Counted from the first letter of the stretch, positions 8,669-17,264 are shown. The stretch: DNA of 64,000 nt from Prevotella sp. (GCA_017478025.1 JAFVGZ010000017.1:44329-108328); one strand, 5' to 3'. Translations and numbers: made by a program. The notes: generated from the letters alone by a model not told the origin.

Positions 8669-8676
8669 CAAAGGTA
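8669..8676 (-). promoter_or_regulatory. Promoter -7 box for the GH2 pair
   Basis: Minus-strand TACCTTTG matches TAnnTTTG; the coding start is 63 bases downstream at 8606. No clear -33 element is seen. Confidence 0.5.
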
Positions 8677-8760
8677 CAAAAACCTTTGTAAATAGGATAC
8701 ATTTAACACACAGAAATTCAATTTTCTGCGTCCAATCTTCTCAGTTCCATAAAAAAGTAT

Positions 8761-8768
8761 TACCTTTG
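8761..8768 (+). promoter_or_regulatory. Promoter -7 box for the SRPBCC gene
   Basis: TACCTTTG matches the -7 consensus and lies 36 bases before the chosen start codon at 8805. This supports that start rather than the in-frame codon at 8766, which would sit inside the promoter. Confidence 0.6.
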
Positions 8769-8804
8769 CAGCCTAATAATAAGAAACTACCCAAAGAAAC
8801 AACA

Positions 8805-9281
8805 ATGACACAATTCGAAAGTGAAGTAAAGTATATCTCAGCCCCTGTGGAGCGTGTTTACGCCATGCTGAGCAATCTTGAGAACCTGCGTCCGCTGCTG
8901 TCATCAGCTCAGGATAACGACACCATTCGCCAGCAAATGGAGCAAGCAGGGCAAGACCCGTCAATGCTTGACAGCCTGAAAGACGTGCAGCTCACAGAGG
9001 ATCGCATCGCCGTACCCGCACCGATGATAGGCGAAATATCTCTCTGCATCATTGAGCGCGAGGAGAACAAGACCATCAAGTTTGCCACGGAGCAGTCACC
9101 CGTAGAGGCTAATATGTGGATTCAGGTGCTCCCCGCTGCCAGCAATGAGAGCCAGGAGGCAACGAAGATGCGCCTCACACTGAAGGCCGACCTCAACCCA
9201 ATGCTGAAGATGATGCTCGGCAACAAGATAAAAAGCGGACTGGATAAGTTTGCCGACATGCTCTGCATGATAAACTATTGA
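8805..9281 (+). CDS. SRPBCC-like (START/Bet v 1 fold) small protein
   Basis: The 158-residue soluble protein begins MTQFESEVKYISAPVERVYAML, a pattern typical of SRPBCC lipid- or ligand-binding domains, and ends with a long amphipathic helix (GNKIKSGLDKFADML) that closes that fold. No catalytic motif is visible and there is no signal peptide, so it is probably cytoplasmic. It is followed 91 bp later by argH but has its own promoter, and a link to arginine synthesis is not implied. Ligand and role are unknown. Confidence 0.75.
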   Translation: MTQFESEVKYISAPVERVYAMLSNLENLRPLLSSAQDNDTIRQQMEQAGQDPSMLDSLKDVQLTEDRIAVPAPMIGEISLCIIEREENKTIKFATEQSPVEANMWIQVLPAASNESQEATKMRLTLKADLNPMLKMMLGNKIKSGLDKFADMLCMINY

Positions 9282-9372
9282 AACTAATTCGTAATTTCGT
9301 TATCCCGACATTTCGACATATCGACATATCGACATCACGTTAATTTGTTAACTCGTTAATTCGTCAATTTGA
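9282..9372. repeat. AT-rich low-complexity spacer before argH
   Basis: Short words recur (CGACATATCGACATATCGACATC, then TTAATTTGTTAACTCGTTAA with ATTCGTCAATTT). Similar TTAATTCGTTAATTTG words occur at 36834-36873 and 56565-56600, so this is a dispersed low-complexity repeat rather than an operator. Confidence 0.5.
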
Positions 9373-10713
9373 ATGAAACTCTGGTCAAAAGGATTTGAAA
9401 TCAACAAGGAGATAGAGCGTTTCACCGTTGGGCGTGACCGCGAGATGGACCTCTATCTGGCAAAATACGACGTGCTGGGCAGCATGGCCCACATCACAAT
9501 GCTCAACAGCATAGGCCTCATCGCCGATGACGAGCTGCCCCAACTGCTGCAGGAGCTGCGCAACATCTACGCCCTCTGCGAGCGTGGAGAGTTTGTCATT
9601 GAGGACGACATCGAGGATGTTCACTCTCAGGTGGAGCTGCTGCTGACCCGCGCCCTGGGCGATATGGGCAAGAAGATACACAGCGGACGCTCCAGAAACG
9701 ACCAGGTATTGGTTGACCTGAAGCTCTTCACCCGCGCCGCTTTGCGCGAGATAGTGGAGGAGACAAAGACTCTCTTCGACGAGCTCATAGCCCAGAGCAA
9801 CGCCACAAAGGACGTGCTCATGCCCGGCTACACACATCTGCAGATTGCCATGCCGTCAAGCTTCGGACTGTGGTTCGGGGCATACGCCGAGTCGCTCACC
9901 GATGATATGCTCTATCTTCAGGCGGCATATCGCATGACAAACCGCAACCCTCTGGGCTCTGCTGCGGGCTACGGCTCATCCTTCCCCCTCAACCGTCAGA
10001 TGACGACTGACCTGCTGGGCTTTGACTCCATGAACTACAACGTGGTCTATGCCCAGATGGGGCGCGGCAAGATGGAGCGCAACGTGGCGTTCTCCATAGC
10101 CGGTCTGGCGGGCACAATGGCCAAGATGGCGTTTGACGCGTGCCTCTTCAACTCACAGAATTTCAGCTTCATCAAGCTGCCAAAGGAGTGCACCACGGGC
10201 TCAAGCATCATGCCCCACAAGAAGAATCCCGATGTCTTTGAGCTCATCCGCGCCAAGTGCAACAAGCTGCAGGCACTGCCCACACAGGTGACACTCATAC
10301 AGAACAACCTGCCATGCGGCTACTTCCGCGACCTGCAGATTATCAAGGAGTGCTTCCTGCCAGCCTTCGACGAGCTGAAAGACTGCCTGCGCATGTGTGC
10401 GTATATAATAAATAAGGTGGAGGTGAAGCGCGACATTCTGGACAATCCGATGTACGATGCCATCTTCTCCGTAGAAGAGGTGAACCGCCTTGCAGCTGCG
10501 GGCATGCCGTTCCGCGATGCCTACAAGAAGGTGGGACTGGACATTGAGGCGGGCAATTTCACCCCCAACAAGGAGATACACCACACCCACGAGGGCTCTA
10601 TAGGCAATCTGTGCAACGACCGCATCACCGCACTGATGGACCAGATACTCAAGGATTTCCACTTTGAGCGTGCTCTCGAGGCTGAAGAGAAACTTATCAA
10701 GGGAGGCAATTGA
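9373..10713 (+). CDS. argH: Argininosuccinate lyase
   Basis: This is the final enzyme of arginine synthesis, splitting argininosuccinate into arginine and fumarate. The 446-residue length fits the Bacteroidetes form. The fumarase/aspartase-superfamily signature GSSIMPHKKNPD is at about residue 276 and carries the catalytic serine loop. Other conserved parts are KIHSGRSRNDQV, MPGYTHLQIAMPSSFG and NPLGSAAGYGSSFPL. No other arg gene is in the window. The lipoprotein gene after it begins 38 bp past the stop and may be cotranscribed. Confidence 0.97.
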   Translation: MKLWSKGFEINKEIERFTVGRDREMDLYLAKYDVLGSMAHITMLNSIGLIADDELPQLLQELRNIYALCERGEFVIEDDIEDVHSQVELLLTRALGDMGKKIHSGRSRNDQVLVDLKLFTRAALREIVEETKTLFDELIAQSNATKDVLMPGYTHLQIAMPSSFGLWFGAYAESLTDDMLYLQAAYRMTNRNPLGSAAGYGSSFPLNRQMTTDLLGFDSMNYNVVYAQMGRGKMERNVAFSIAGLAGTMAKMAFDACLFNSQNFSFIKLPKECTTGSSIMPHKKNPDVFELIRAKCNKLQALPTQVTLIQNNLPCGYFRDLQIIKECFLPAFDELKDCLRMCAYIINKVEVKRDILDNPMYDAIFSVEEVNRLAAAGMPFRDAYKKVGLDIEAGNFTPNKEIHHTHEGSIGNLCNDRITALMDQILKDFHFERALEAEEKLIKGGN

Positions 10714-10751
10714 TTCGCTTCGTCAGAGAAGAAAAAACTTATCAAAGGAAT

Positions 10752-11309
10752 ATGAAAACATTACTGAGACACCTCCCTACCCTACTCGTTGCACTGCTGA
10801 TGATATGCGGTTGCGGCAAGCTGGAGGATGAATACAACAACAGATACCGTTGCCGCTTCTTCTTCAACAACGCCATCCACAACAATACAAAGGTACAATC
10901 GGCGTGCTCCTCATGGGGTACATTCATACATATCACGCTCACGGGCAACCGAACAGTGAAGATTGAGGCCTTTGGACAGGATGCTGATTTGGTGCAACCC
11001 GTTGCCAGCGAGCAGCCGGAGCTTTGGGCTCTCGGTATAGACAACGGCAGCGGACTATTCATTGGCAGCTCAAGTTTTAACACAGGAACCATCTATGCCT
11101 TTGACGGACAGTGTCCGAACTGCTACAGCGGGGGCATGACGTCTCACCGTCTGGCCTTCAGTCAGAGCGGACAATGGGTGACCTGTCCCACGTGTCATCG
11201 CTCCTATGACCTGAACAACGGCGGCCTTGTGGTGCAAGGTGAGGCAGGATCAAAGCTCTACAGGTATCGTGCCTCATACAGCGGACAGATACTTCAGGTG
11301 AATAATTAA
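10752..11309 (+). CDS. Lipoprotein with two CxxC-type motifs (Rieske-like)
   Basis: The start MKTLLRHLPTLLVALLMICGCGK gives a lipoprotein signal with a lipobox ending at Cys 20 or 22. The mature part carries CPNC near residue 131 and WVTCPTCHRSYDLNNGG near residue 151. Spacing and the trailing YDLNNG recall Rieske-type cluster loops (CxH then CxxH), but the first pair is C-x-x-C without histidine. It could therefore be a zinc ribbon or a modified iron-sulfur site. It probably faces the periplasm. The next gene (11333) begins 23 bp later and may encode a membrane partner. Function unknown. Confidence 0.65.
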   Translation: MKTLLRHLPTLLVALLMICGCGKLEDEYNNRYRCRFFFNNAIHNNTKVQSACSSWGTFIHITLTGNRTVKIEAFGQDADLVQPVASEQPELWALGIDNGSGLFIGSSSFNTGTIYAFDGQCPNCYSGGMTSHRLAFSQSGQWVTCPTCHRSYDLNNGGLVVQGEAGSKLYRYRASYSGQILQVNN

Positions 11310-11332
11310 CAACTCAACAGCAACACAACGTA

Positions 11333-12544
11333 TTGATTTCCCGTGTCGTGTGGTGTGCCACTGTATGGCGCACACTTATCACCTCCCTCCTTTTCATTAC
11401 TGTCCTACCCCTGCAGGCACAGATGGACAGCACGCTCTTCACGTCCCGCTATGCCATAGATAGCACAGCGGTGGGGGAGTTGCGGCTGCACATTGACAAC
11501 CTTTCTTTCTTCAAGGACAACGAATGGGACGGCGAGATGGCTAAGGGCTACACTCTGCCGGGACTGTGGATACAGCCCACCGTGAGCTATACCCCGCTCC
11601 GCAACGTACAGCTGCAGGCCGGACTGCACGCCCTGCTATATGCCGGCACCATCAAATACCCTTCGCTGATGTATCAAGATCTGCCCTCGTGGAAGGGTGA
11701 CCAATACCAGAAGGGTACGCATCTGCTGCCTTTCTTCCGCGCCAAGGCAAAGCTGGGAGCGGTGCATATCGTCCTCGGCGACATCTATGGCGGCAGCAAC
11801 CACCTGCTGCCAGACCCGCTATACGCCCAGGAACTGAACCTCACGGCCGACCCGGAGATGGGTGCGCAGGTGCTCATAGACCTGAAGCGATGGCATTTTG
11901 ACGCGTGGATCAACTGGCAATCCTTTATCTTCCGCGGCGACCACCACAGCGAGGCCTTCTGCTTCGGACTGTCAAACCGCCTCAGCCTGCTCTCCACGCG
12001 TTCCTCAATGACCCGCAAGGGCTATACGCTCACGCTGCCCGTCAGCCTGATAGCACAGCATGTGGGCGGAGAACTGGACACCGTAAAGGCCGTCACAACA
12101 CACTTCAACGCCTCCGTAGGCATAGAGCTGCAGCGACAGATGCCGTCGTCATGGCTCCGGAAGTGGGCCGTGGAGGCTCATCTCGTGGGCTATGACCAGA
12201 ACAAAGGCGAGAAATGGCAGGTGACACAGGGCTGGGGTGCCTATGCCGCAGCAAGCGCACAGCTGAAATGCAGAGTAGGCCTGAAGGCGGGATATATGTA
12301 CAATCACGACTTTCAGACGCTGCTGGGCTACAGCTATTACGGCACGATGTCTGAGACAAAGGCCTATCGCTACCCCTCAGTCATCAATCTCAAAGCCGAC
12401 TGGACCAAGGCTTTCACGCCACAGTATGCCATCGGAGCAAGGGTTGAGGCATTCGCTTTCTTCGCCGACCAGAACTCTTTCAACGTCTCATTCGGCGTCT
12501 TCTTCCGCGCCACGCCAAGCTTCCGGCTGAAGAAATTCAAGTGA
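11333..12544 (+). CDS. Secreted or outer-membrane barrel-like protein, unknown function
   Basis: The only start that keeps the hydrophobic leader (TLITSLLFITVLPLQAQ) is the TTG at 11333; the frame has a stop at 11303-11305 and no ATG in between. The 403-residue protein shows many alternating hydrophobic strands and ends in an aromatic-rich C-terminus (NSFNVSFGVFFRATPSFRLKKF), consistent with an outer-membrane beta-barrel. Family is not recognised. It follows the cysteine-motif lipoprotein by 23 bp, so the two are probably one operon. Confidence 0.65.
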   Translation: MISRVVWCATVWRTLITSLLFITVLPLQAQMDSTLFTSRYAIDSTAVGELRLHIDNLSFFKDNEWDGEMAKGYTLPGLWIQPTVSYTPLRNVQLQAGLHALLYAGTIKYPSLMYQDLPSWKGDQYQKGTHLLPFFRAKAKLGAVHIVLGDIYGGSNHLLPDPLYAQELNLTADPEMGAQVLIDLKRWHFDAWINWQSFIFRGDHHSEAFCFGLSNRLSLLSTRSSMTRKGYTLTLPVSLIAQHVGGELDTVKAVTTHFNASVGIELQRQMPSSWLRKWAVEAHLVGYDQNKGEKWQVTQGWGAYAAASAQLKCRVGLKAGYMYNHDFQTLLGYSYYGTMSETKAYRYPSVINLKADWTKAFTPQYAIGARVEAFAFFADQNSFNVSFGVFFRATPSFRLKKFK

Positions 12545-12637
12545 GACAGCACGCCTGAATGCTCCTCATTACAGGAATTAAAGCACGCCAGCATGTTAAA
12601 TTGTGTGAAGAGGTTTGCCCATATCGGTAATTATCCT

Positions 12638-12645
12638 TACCTTTG
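12638..12645 (+). promoter_or_regulatory. Promoter -7 box for tRNA-Leu
   Basis: TACCTTTG with TTTG at 12614-12617, a 20-base spacer, is a full consensus Bacteroidetes promoter. It lies 50 bases before the tRNA. Confidence 0.75.
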
Positions 12646-12695
12646 CACGCTGAAATACCGGCACCTCGCACACGCCGGTGCATAGCATTCCCACT

Positions 12696-12781
12696 GCCGC
12701 AATGGTGGAATTGGTAGACACGAGGGACTTAAAATCCCTTGACCCGAAACGGTCGTGCGGGTTCGAGTCCCGCTCGCGGCA
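12696..12781 (+). tRNA. tRNA-Leu (anticodon TAA)
   Basis: The 86-nt sequence folds with anticodon loop CTTAAAA (anticodon TAA, reading UUA). It has a long variable arm (GACC/GGTC) and a T-arm GCGGG TTCGAGT CCCGC. The acceptor stem GCCGCAA pairs with TCGCGGC except for an A6-C67 mismatch. CCA is not encoded. Confidence 0.93.
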
Positions 12782-12794
12782 CTATTATCACGGT

Positions 12795-13709
12795 ATGATG
12801 ATTATGAGATTTTTTCATAACTACATACTCCCCCTCCTATTCATCCCGGCACTACTGCTGTCCGTTTCATCGTGTGGCAGCGGCAGTTATGACGTGACTA
12901 TTGACGGCCACCTGCTTCACATGAACCAGGGAAAGTTCTTCGTATTCTCTCCCGATGGAGCCATTGCTGCCATCGATACCATCACCGTGACGGGAGGACG
13001 CTTCACCTACGAGACAGACCTGCGCCACGACGGCACACTCGTCATTGTGTTCCCCAACTTCAAGACCCTTGCCGTCTTTGTGGAGCGTGACTGCGACATA
13101 GACATCAAGGGCGATGCATCGCAGCTGAAAGATGTGGAAGTGAAAGGCACGAAGCTCAACGAAGAGTTTACGGAATGGCGTAAGGAAATGTCAAGCAAAG
13201 CTGACAAAGAAGTGGAGAAGAATGCCCGCCAATATGTCAGGGAGCACCCGGATTCACCCGTTGCGCGCTGGATGCGAATGAAGTACATGCGCGAAGAGGA
13301 CCATCCGGCCATAGGAGAACCGCTGCCAAGGTTTACTACGGTAGATGTGGATGGCCACCTGGTGAGCCATGAGCAGCTGACACAGGGCAATACGCTCATT
13401 GTGGTATGGTCTTCATGGAACTACGATAGCCAGAACGCGGTGCGCAGAGCATCAAACATCATGCGCGGCGCCGATGGAAGAAAGATAGACCACACCTTGG
13501 CAATATGCCTCGATGCAGAGGTGAGTAAGTGCCGCAGCATACGCAGAAGCCAGAACACGGACAATGTGATACACATCTGCGACGGCAAGATGCTGGACTC
13601 TCCGTTGCTGAAGACCTTTGGACTTTCGTCGTTCCCAGCAAACATTTTGCTGAAGAACGGCGTTGTAACAGCACGCAACGTACCTACTGCAAAGCTCAGC
13701 TCATTATAG
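12795..13709 (+). CDS. DUF4369/thioredoxin-fold lipoprotein without CxxC
   Basis: The frame is open back through tRNA-Leu, but the first Met after the tRNA (12795, or 12804) begins a lipoprotein signal with Cys in SVSSCGSG. Residues about 30-130 resemble the DUF4369 N-terminal domain of Bacteroidetes thiol-disulfide lipoproteins. The second half is a TlpA/AhpC-like thioredoxin fold (IGEPLPRFTTVDVDGH, TLIVVWSSWNYDSQ, FGLSSFPANILLKNG). At the usual redox position the sequence is WSSWNYDS, with no CxxC, so ordinary disulfide exchange is unlikely. It may be a structural or binding paralogue on the periplasmic face. Confidence 0.75.
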   Translation: MMIMRFFHNYILPLLFIPALLLSVSSCGSGSYDVTIDGHLLHMNQGKFFVFSPDGAIAAIDTITVTGGRFTYETDLRHDGTLVIVFPNFKTLAVFVERDCDIDIKGDASQLKDVEVKGTKLNEEFTEWRKEMSSKADKEVEKNARQYVREHPDSPVARWMRMKYMREEDHPAIGEPLPRFTTVDVDGHLVSHEQLTQGNTLIVVWSSWNYDSQNAVRRASNIMRGADGRKIDHTLAICLDAEVSKCRSIRRSQNTDNVIHICDGKMLDSPLLKTFGLSSFPANILLKNGVVTARNVPTAKLSSL

Positions 13710-13797
13710 TTTAACCGGGGCAACTCCTATCATGAGTAAGGCTCCAAGTAGTCAACTGAAATCGTTAGACTAAAGCAGTCCTGTTGTTTCTCAATGG

Positions 13798-13880
13798 GAA
13801 ACACTTTGTTTCCACCTGCGAAACAAAGTGTTTCAACCTACGAAACAAACTGTTTCGACCTGCGAAACAAAACCGAAACA
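13798..13880. repeat. 22-bp-period array (GAAACA..TGTTTC units)
   Basis: Units start at 13798, 13820, 13842 and 13864, each 22 bp apart. The first (GAAACACTTTGTTTC) is the exact reverse complement of the second (GAAACAAAGTGTTTC), giving a 15-bp-arm hairpin. The third is GAAACAAACTGTTTC and the fourth is degenerate. The array lies downstream of the thioredoxin-fold gene and before the terminator shared with hup. Confidence 0.85.
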
Positions 13881-13916
13881 ACTCCGAGAATGCCATAAAT
13901 GCCCCCGCATAGGCAA

Positions 13917-13973
13917 TAAAAAAACTCCCGCAGCGCGGCTGATAGAAGCCATACTGCGGGAGCTTTTTTATCT
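13917..13973. terminator. Bidirectional terminator between the lipoprotein gene and hup
   Basis: CTCCCGCAG (13925-13933) pairs with CTGCGGGAG (13954-13962). An A-run lies before and a T-run after, so it can serve both converging genes. Confidence 0.8.
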
Positions 13974-13984
13974 CTTACGACTGA

Positions 13985-14245
13985 TTAAATCAGTGAAGAG
14001 CTTGCCTTAAACTTAGCGACCTTCTTTGCTGGAACCTTAACTACCTCACCGGTACGTGGGTTCTTAGCGGTGCGTGCGCTGCGCTCTGCAACACTGAATG
14101 TGCCGAAACCTAAGAGCTGAACGCTATCGCCACCCTTCAGAGCTTCCTGGATAGAGTCAAGTACTGCGTCAACTGCTTCCTTAGCAATTGCCTGAGAAAC
14201 TTCAGCCTTAGCTGCTACTGATTTTGCAAGTTCTGTCTTGTTCAT
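13985..14245 (-). CDS. HU-family DNA-binding protein
   Basis: The 86-residue protein is a single HU/IHF domain: helical start MNKTELAKSVAAKAEVSQAIA, the GFGTFSVAERSARTAKNP arm with the conserved G-F-G-x-F and the R-x-x-x-NPRTG tip that inserts into the minor groove, then VPAKKVAKFKA. It binds and bends DNA in the nucleoid as a dimer. It is monocistronic, with a consensus promoter at 14316-14323. HU rather than IHF is inferred from the lack of an IHF partner here. Confidence 0.95.
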   Translation of the reverse strand: MNKTELAKSVAAKAEVSQAIAKEAVDAVLDSIQEALKGGDSVQLLGFGTFSVAERSARTAKNPRTGEVVKVPAKKVAKFKASSSLI

Positions 14246-14315
14246 AGTTTTAATGGATTAAAATTGTAAGTTAGTTATTGTATATTAGGAATATAGGCGC
14301 ATATTCTTATGGTTG

Positions 14316-14323
14316 CAAAATTA
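14316..14323 (-). promoter_or_regulatory. Promoter -7 box for the HU gene
   Basis: Minus-strand TAATTTTG, with minus-strand TTTG at 14343-14346 (19-base spacer). The gene starts about 70 bases downstream. Confidence 0.75.
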
Positions 14324-14428
14324 ATTATTTTCTGAGAACTACCAAACATTTTTGCGCAAAAAATGCGAAAATTACCTAAAAATAATAGTAAAAAGGGCCA
14401 AATTGCCCCCTTTCTTGCACTTTTTTAG

Positions 14429-14436
14429 TAATTTTG
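14429..14436 (+). promoter_or_regulatory. Promoter -7 box for the rhomboid gene
   Basis: TAATTTTG lies 72 bases before the rhomboid start codon, facing away from the HU promoter. Confidence 0.55.
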
Positions 14437-14508
14437 CGCTGCAATTAAACGCACTTCTAAGAATATATCTAACATATACAACATTATATAGAAACCACTT
14501 CGTCAACT

Positions 14509-15465
14509 ATGCGCGAAATACCTGTCATAACGAAAAATCTTCTCATCATCAATGTCCTCTGCTTCTTGGCAGCCGTTGTCCTGGAGCCGCGAGGCATTGA
14601 TTTCTCATCTATCTTCGGCCTGCACTACATCCAGGCTGAGAACTTCCACGTGTGGCAGTTCCTCACCTACATGTTCATGCACGCCGGATGGATGCACCTC
14701 TTCTTTAACATGTTCGCGCTATGGATGTTTGGCGGACTGATAGAGCGCACCTTCGGCCAGCGCCGCTTCCTCATCTATTACCTCGTCTGCGGACTGGGTG
14801 CAGCGCTCTGTCAGGAGGTGTCACAGGCCGTTCAGATATACAGCATGCTGGCTCCACAAGGCGTGACACTGAGCGACATGATGTCGCTCTCTGCCGCTGA
14901 CCGCCACGTGCTCAATGCATTTACCACCGTCGGAGCATCAGGAGCGGTCTATGGAATACTCCTCGCCTTCGGCATGACATTCCCCGAAGAGCGGTTGTTT
15001 ATATTCCCCCTGCCCGTGCCCATCAAGGCAAAGTGGTTCGTGGTAGGCTATGCAGCCATTGAACTCTGGTCTGCCATCGGCAATGCCCACGGCGCAGCAG
15101 ACGGCGTGGCACACGTGGCACACCTCGGAGGCATGTTGTTCGGATACATACTCATACGCATGTGGCGCAAAACCAGCTACAGCTTCAACGGCTGGGACGG
15201 CTATGAGATACGCGAAGACGGCTTCTTCACACGCCTGAGCAACAAGCTGCGCAACCTCTTCAAGGGCGGCAACGGCGGCAGTTCAAGCCAAAACAGGAGC
15301 AACCGGAGCAGCAATAGCCAGAATGCACACAGTGCCGACTGGGACTATAACGCGCGCAAGAATGAGAAAGAGAAGGAGATAGACCGTATTCTGGACAAGA
15401 TAAAGCACTCCGGATATGACAGCCTGACCGACGAAGAGAAGAAGAAACTCTTCGACTCAAAGTAG
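14509..15465 (+). CDS. Rhomboid-family intramembrane serine protease
   Basis: The 318-residue protein cleaves transmembrane substrates in the inner membrane. Six hydrophobic segments cover residues about 10-225. The catalytic serine is in GASGAVYG (about residue 146) and the catalytic histidine in AHLGGMLFGY (about 205). MHAGWMHLFFNMFALWMFG matches the L1/TM2 rhomboid signature. The C-terminal 90 residues are soluble and Asn/Ser-rich, then charged, ending ILDKIKHSGYDSLTDEEKK, a small helical module found at the end of many Bacteroidetes rhomboids. Substrate unknown. Confidence 0.93.
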   Translation: MREIPVITKNLLIINVLCFLAAVVLEPRGIDFSSIFGLHYIQAENFHVWQFLTYMFMHAGWMHLFFNMFALWMFGGLIERTFGQRRFLIYYLVCGLGAALCQEVSQAVQIYSMLAPQGVTLSDMMSLSAADRHVLNAFTTVGASGAVYGILLAFGMTFPEERLFIFPLPVPIKAKWFVVGYAAIELWSAIGNAHGAADGVAHVAHLGGMLFGYILIRMWRKTSYSFNGWDGYEIREDGFFTRLSNKLRNLFKGGNGGSSSQNRSNRSSNSQNAHSADWDYNARKNEKEKEIDRILDKIKHSGYDSLTDEEKKKLFDSK

Positions 15466-15562
15466 TTTTATCAAGCCATATCCAACTTCATAAACTCCCA
15501 AAAGCGCATCACGACCCGCCGTTGGAGAGATAGATAACAAAACAGAGACCAAGCACAAGAAT

Positions 15563-15961
15563 ATGAAAACGACAATCCTAAGACTGTCACTGCTGCTCGC
15601 CTTTGCCCTGCCGCTGATGAGCGCAGGAAAGGCAGACGACAGCGTTATGACAAAATCAGGCAGCGTGTATGTAGTAAATACCACCACCCTGGGCAAGAAA
15701 GTGAGCGGATACGTAGGAGCAACACCGCTGAAAGTCTATATCGAGAAGAACAAGATCACTCGTGTGGAACTGCTCAGCAATCAGGAGACGCCTAAGTATA
15801 ACGCAATGATAAAGCGCAAGATGCTCCCGCTCTACGAGGGTAAGACAGTGAAGGAAATAAAGAAAAGCAACGTAGATGGCGTGACCGGCGCCACCTTCAC
15901 ATCCAATGCAGTGAAGGAAAACGTAAGACTTGCAGTGGAATACTACAACAAGAATAAGTAG
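15563..15961 (+). CDS. Secreted FMN-binding domain protein
   Basis: A 132-residue protein with signal peptide (MKTTILRLSLLLAFALPLMSAG) and one FMN-bind domain. The segment DGVTGATFTS matches the D-x-x-S/T-G-A-T-S/T motif at which a threonine receives covalent FMN from an ApbE-type transferase in NqrC/RnfG-like proteins. It is probably a periplasmic flavoprotein for electron transfer. No partner oxidoreductase or ApbE is in the window. It sits between the rhomboid and EEP genes on the same strand, about 100 bp from each. Confidence 0.85.
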   Translation: MKTTILRLSLLLAFALPLMSAGKADDSVMTKSGSVYVVNTTTLGKKVSGYVGATPLKVYIEKNKITRVELLSNQETPKYNAMIKRKMLPLYEGKTVKEIKKSNVDGVTGATFTSNAVKENVRLAVEYYNKNK

Positions 15962-16082
15962 TACAAGGATCCCTGACTGGAACAGTTGAAAGTTTTGAAT
16001 ACAGACCACAAGCCATTCAATACATATCATACGTAAGATAAGATACATACTCATATTCCTCAATGTCCTCATCGCCATTGCG

Positions 16083-17207
16083 ATGCTGGCAACGGGCTAC
16101 GCAGGGATACTGAACCCCACGAAGTGGCCGTTGCTGGCTTTGGCGGGATATACCTTCCCCGTGTTTCTGATAGCAACGGTGATATTCATGCTGATGTGGC
16201 TGTTCGTCAAGAAGCGATTTGTACTCATATCGTTCATTGCACTCATTGCAGCATACGGTCCGACAACGCTCTACTGCCCTGTGGCATGGGGCAAAAACAC
16301 CGATGGAACCGCAGAAAATCGACTTAAAGTGCTGACGTATAACACCTGCAATTGGGGCAAAGGGAGCAGAGGTGGCACAGACCGTGAAGACTTCAGACAC
16401 ATGCTGGATTACCTGCACAGCCAGAAGGCCGACGTGATGTGTCTGCAGGAGTCGGCACCATCCACACAGATATATGAACTCTTTGACAGCATCTTCAGCG
16501 ATGGGCCGCGCTACCACATGGACACCATCTGCTCACCCGTCAGCGGTGGACTGACCGTAACGCTTATCTCACGCTTCCCCATAAAGCGCAAGCAGCGCAT
16601 CGACATACAGTCAAAGGGCAACAACGCAGCAGCCTTTTGGGTGGAGATACCCAAGGAGGAAGGCGGCGGAAAGCCCGTCACGCTTTGCATCGTGAACTGC
16701 CATCTGGAGACGATGGGAATGTCTGTGAAGGAGAAGGATGAGTTCTCTACAGCCATGCACAGTATGGCACACGGCAACGCAGAGAAGGATAGCCTGCGCT
16801 CCCTATCGCACCATCTGATAGGAAAGATTTCTGCGGCGTCACAGATACGCGCACTCCAGGCCGACATAGTGTCTGACTTCATTGCAAGGCAGATGACGGA
16901 ACACCCCGAGATGCCGCTGCTCGTATGCGGTGACTTCAACGACATACCGCACAGCTACACGCACTACCGCATTCAGCACCCGCAAAGGCTTGACACAGAG
17001 GGGACTGCGGACATCGCGCCCCTCACCGACTGCTACCAGGAGGCGGCAACAGGACCGGGATATACTATATATCAGAACGCTATGCGCGTGAGGATAGACA
17101 ACATCCTGTGCTCGCAACAATTCACCCCAATCCACACCATGACAGACCGGTCCGTACGCATGTCTGACCACTTCCCGGTAATAGCCTTACTCGAGTTTTA
17201 CCGTTAA
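16083..17207 (+). CDS. Membrane-anchored endonuclease/exonuclease/phosphatase-family protein
   Basis: From the first ATG the product has 374 residues: hydrophobic segments in the first 75 residues and an EEP catalytic domain. Visible motifs are VLTYNTCNW, DVMCLQESA (metal-binding Glu), VCGDFNDIPHS and a final MSDHFPVIALLEF (catalytic Asp-His). Members hydrolyse phosphodiester or phosphoester bonds; substrate unknown. The frame stays open upstream to 15999 and encodes IIRKIRYILIFLNVLIAIA, a very plausible first membrane helix. The real start may therefore be a non-ATG codon near 16026, and 16083 is the conservative choice. Confidence 0.85.
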   Translation: MLATGYAGILNPTKWPLLALAGYTFPVFLIATVIFMLMWLFVKKRFVLISFIALIAAYGPTTLYCPVAWGKNTDGTAENRLKVLTYNTCNWGKGSRGGTDREDFRHMLDYLHSQKADVMCLQESAPSTQIYELFDSIFSDGPRYHMDTICSPVSGGLTVTLISRFPIKRKQRIDIQSKGNNAAAFWVEIPKEEGGGKPVTLCIVNCHLETMGMSVKEKDEFSTAMHSMAHGNAEKDSLRSLSHHLIGKISAASQIRALQADIVSDFIARQMTEHPEMPLLVCGDFNDIPHSYTHYRIQHPQRLDTEGTADIAPLTDCYQEAATGPGYTIYQNAMRVRIDNILCSQQFTPIHTMTDRSVRMSDHFPVIALLEFYR

Positions 17208-17256
17208 TAAATCTTAAATATGATTAGCATTCGGTAATTTGTTACATAAAAAACAG

Positions 17257-17264
17257 TACCTTTG
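17257..17264 (+). promoter_or_regulatory. Promoter -7 box for tRNA-Arg
   Basis: TACCTTTG lies about 110 bases before tRNA-Arg. TTTG at 17238-17241 is closer than usual (15 bases). Confidence 0.55.

Noticed and set aside
12678-12794. N-terminal extension of the thioredoxin-fold lipoprotein
   Set aside because: The extension is the translation of the tRNA-Leu gene; the lipoprotein signal begins after it.
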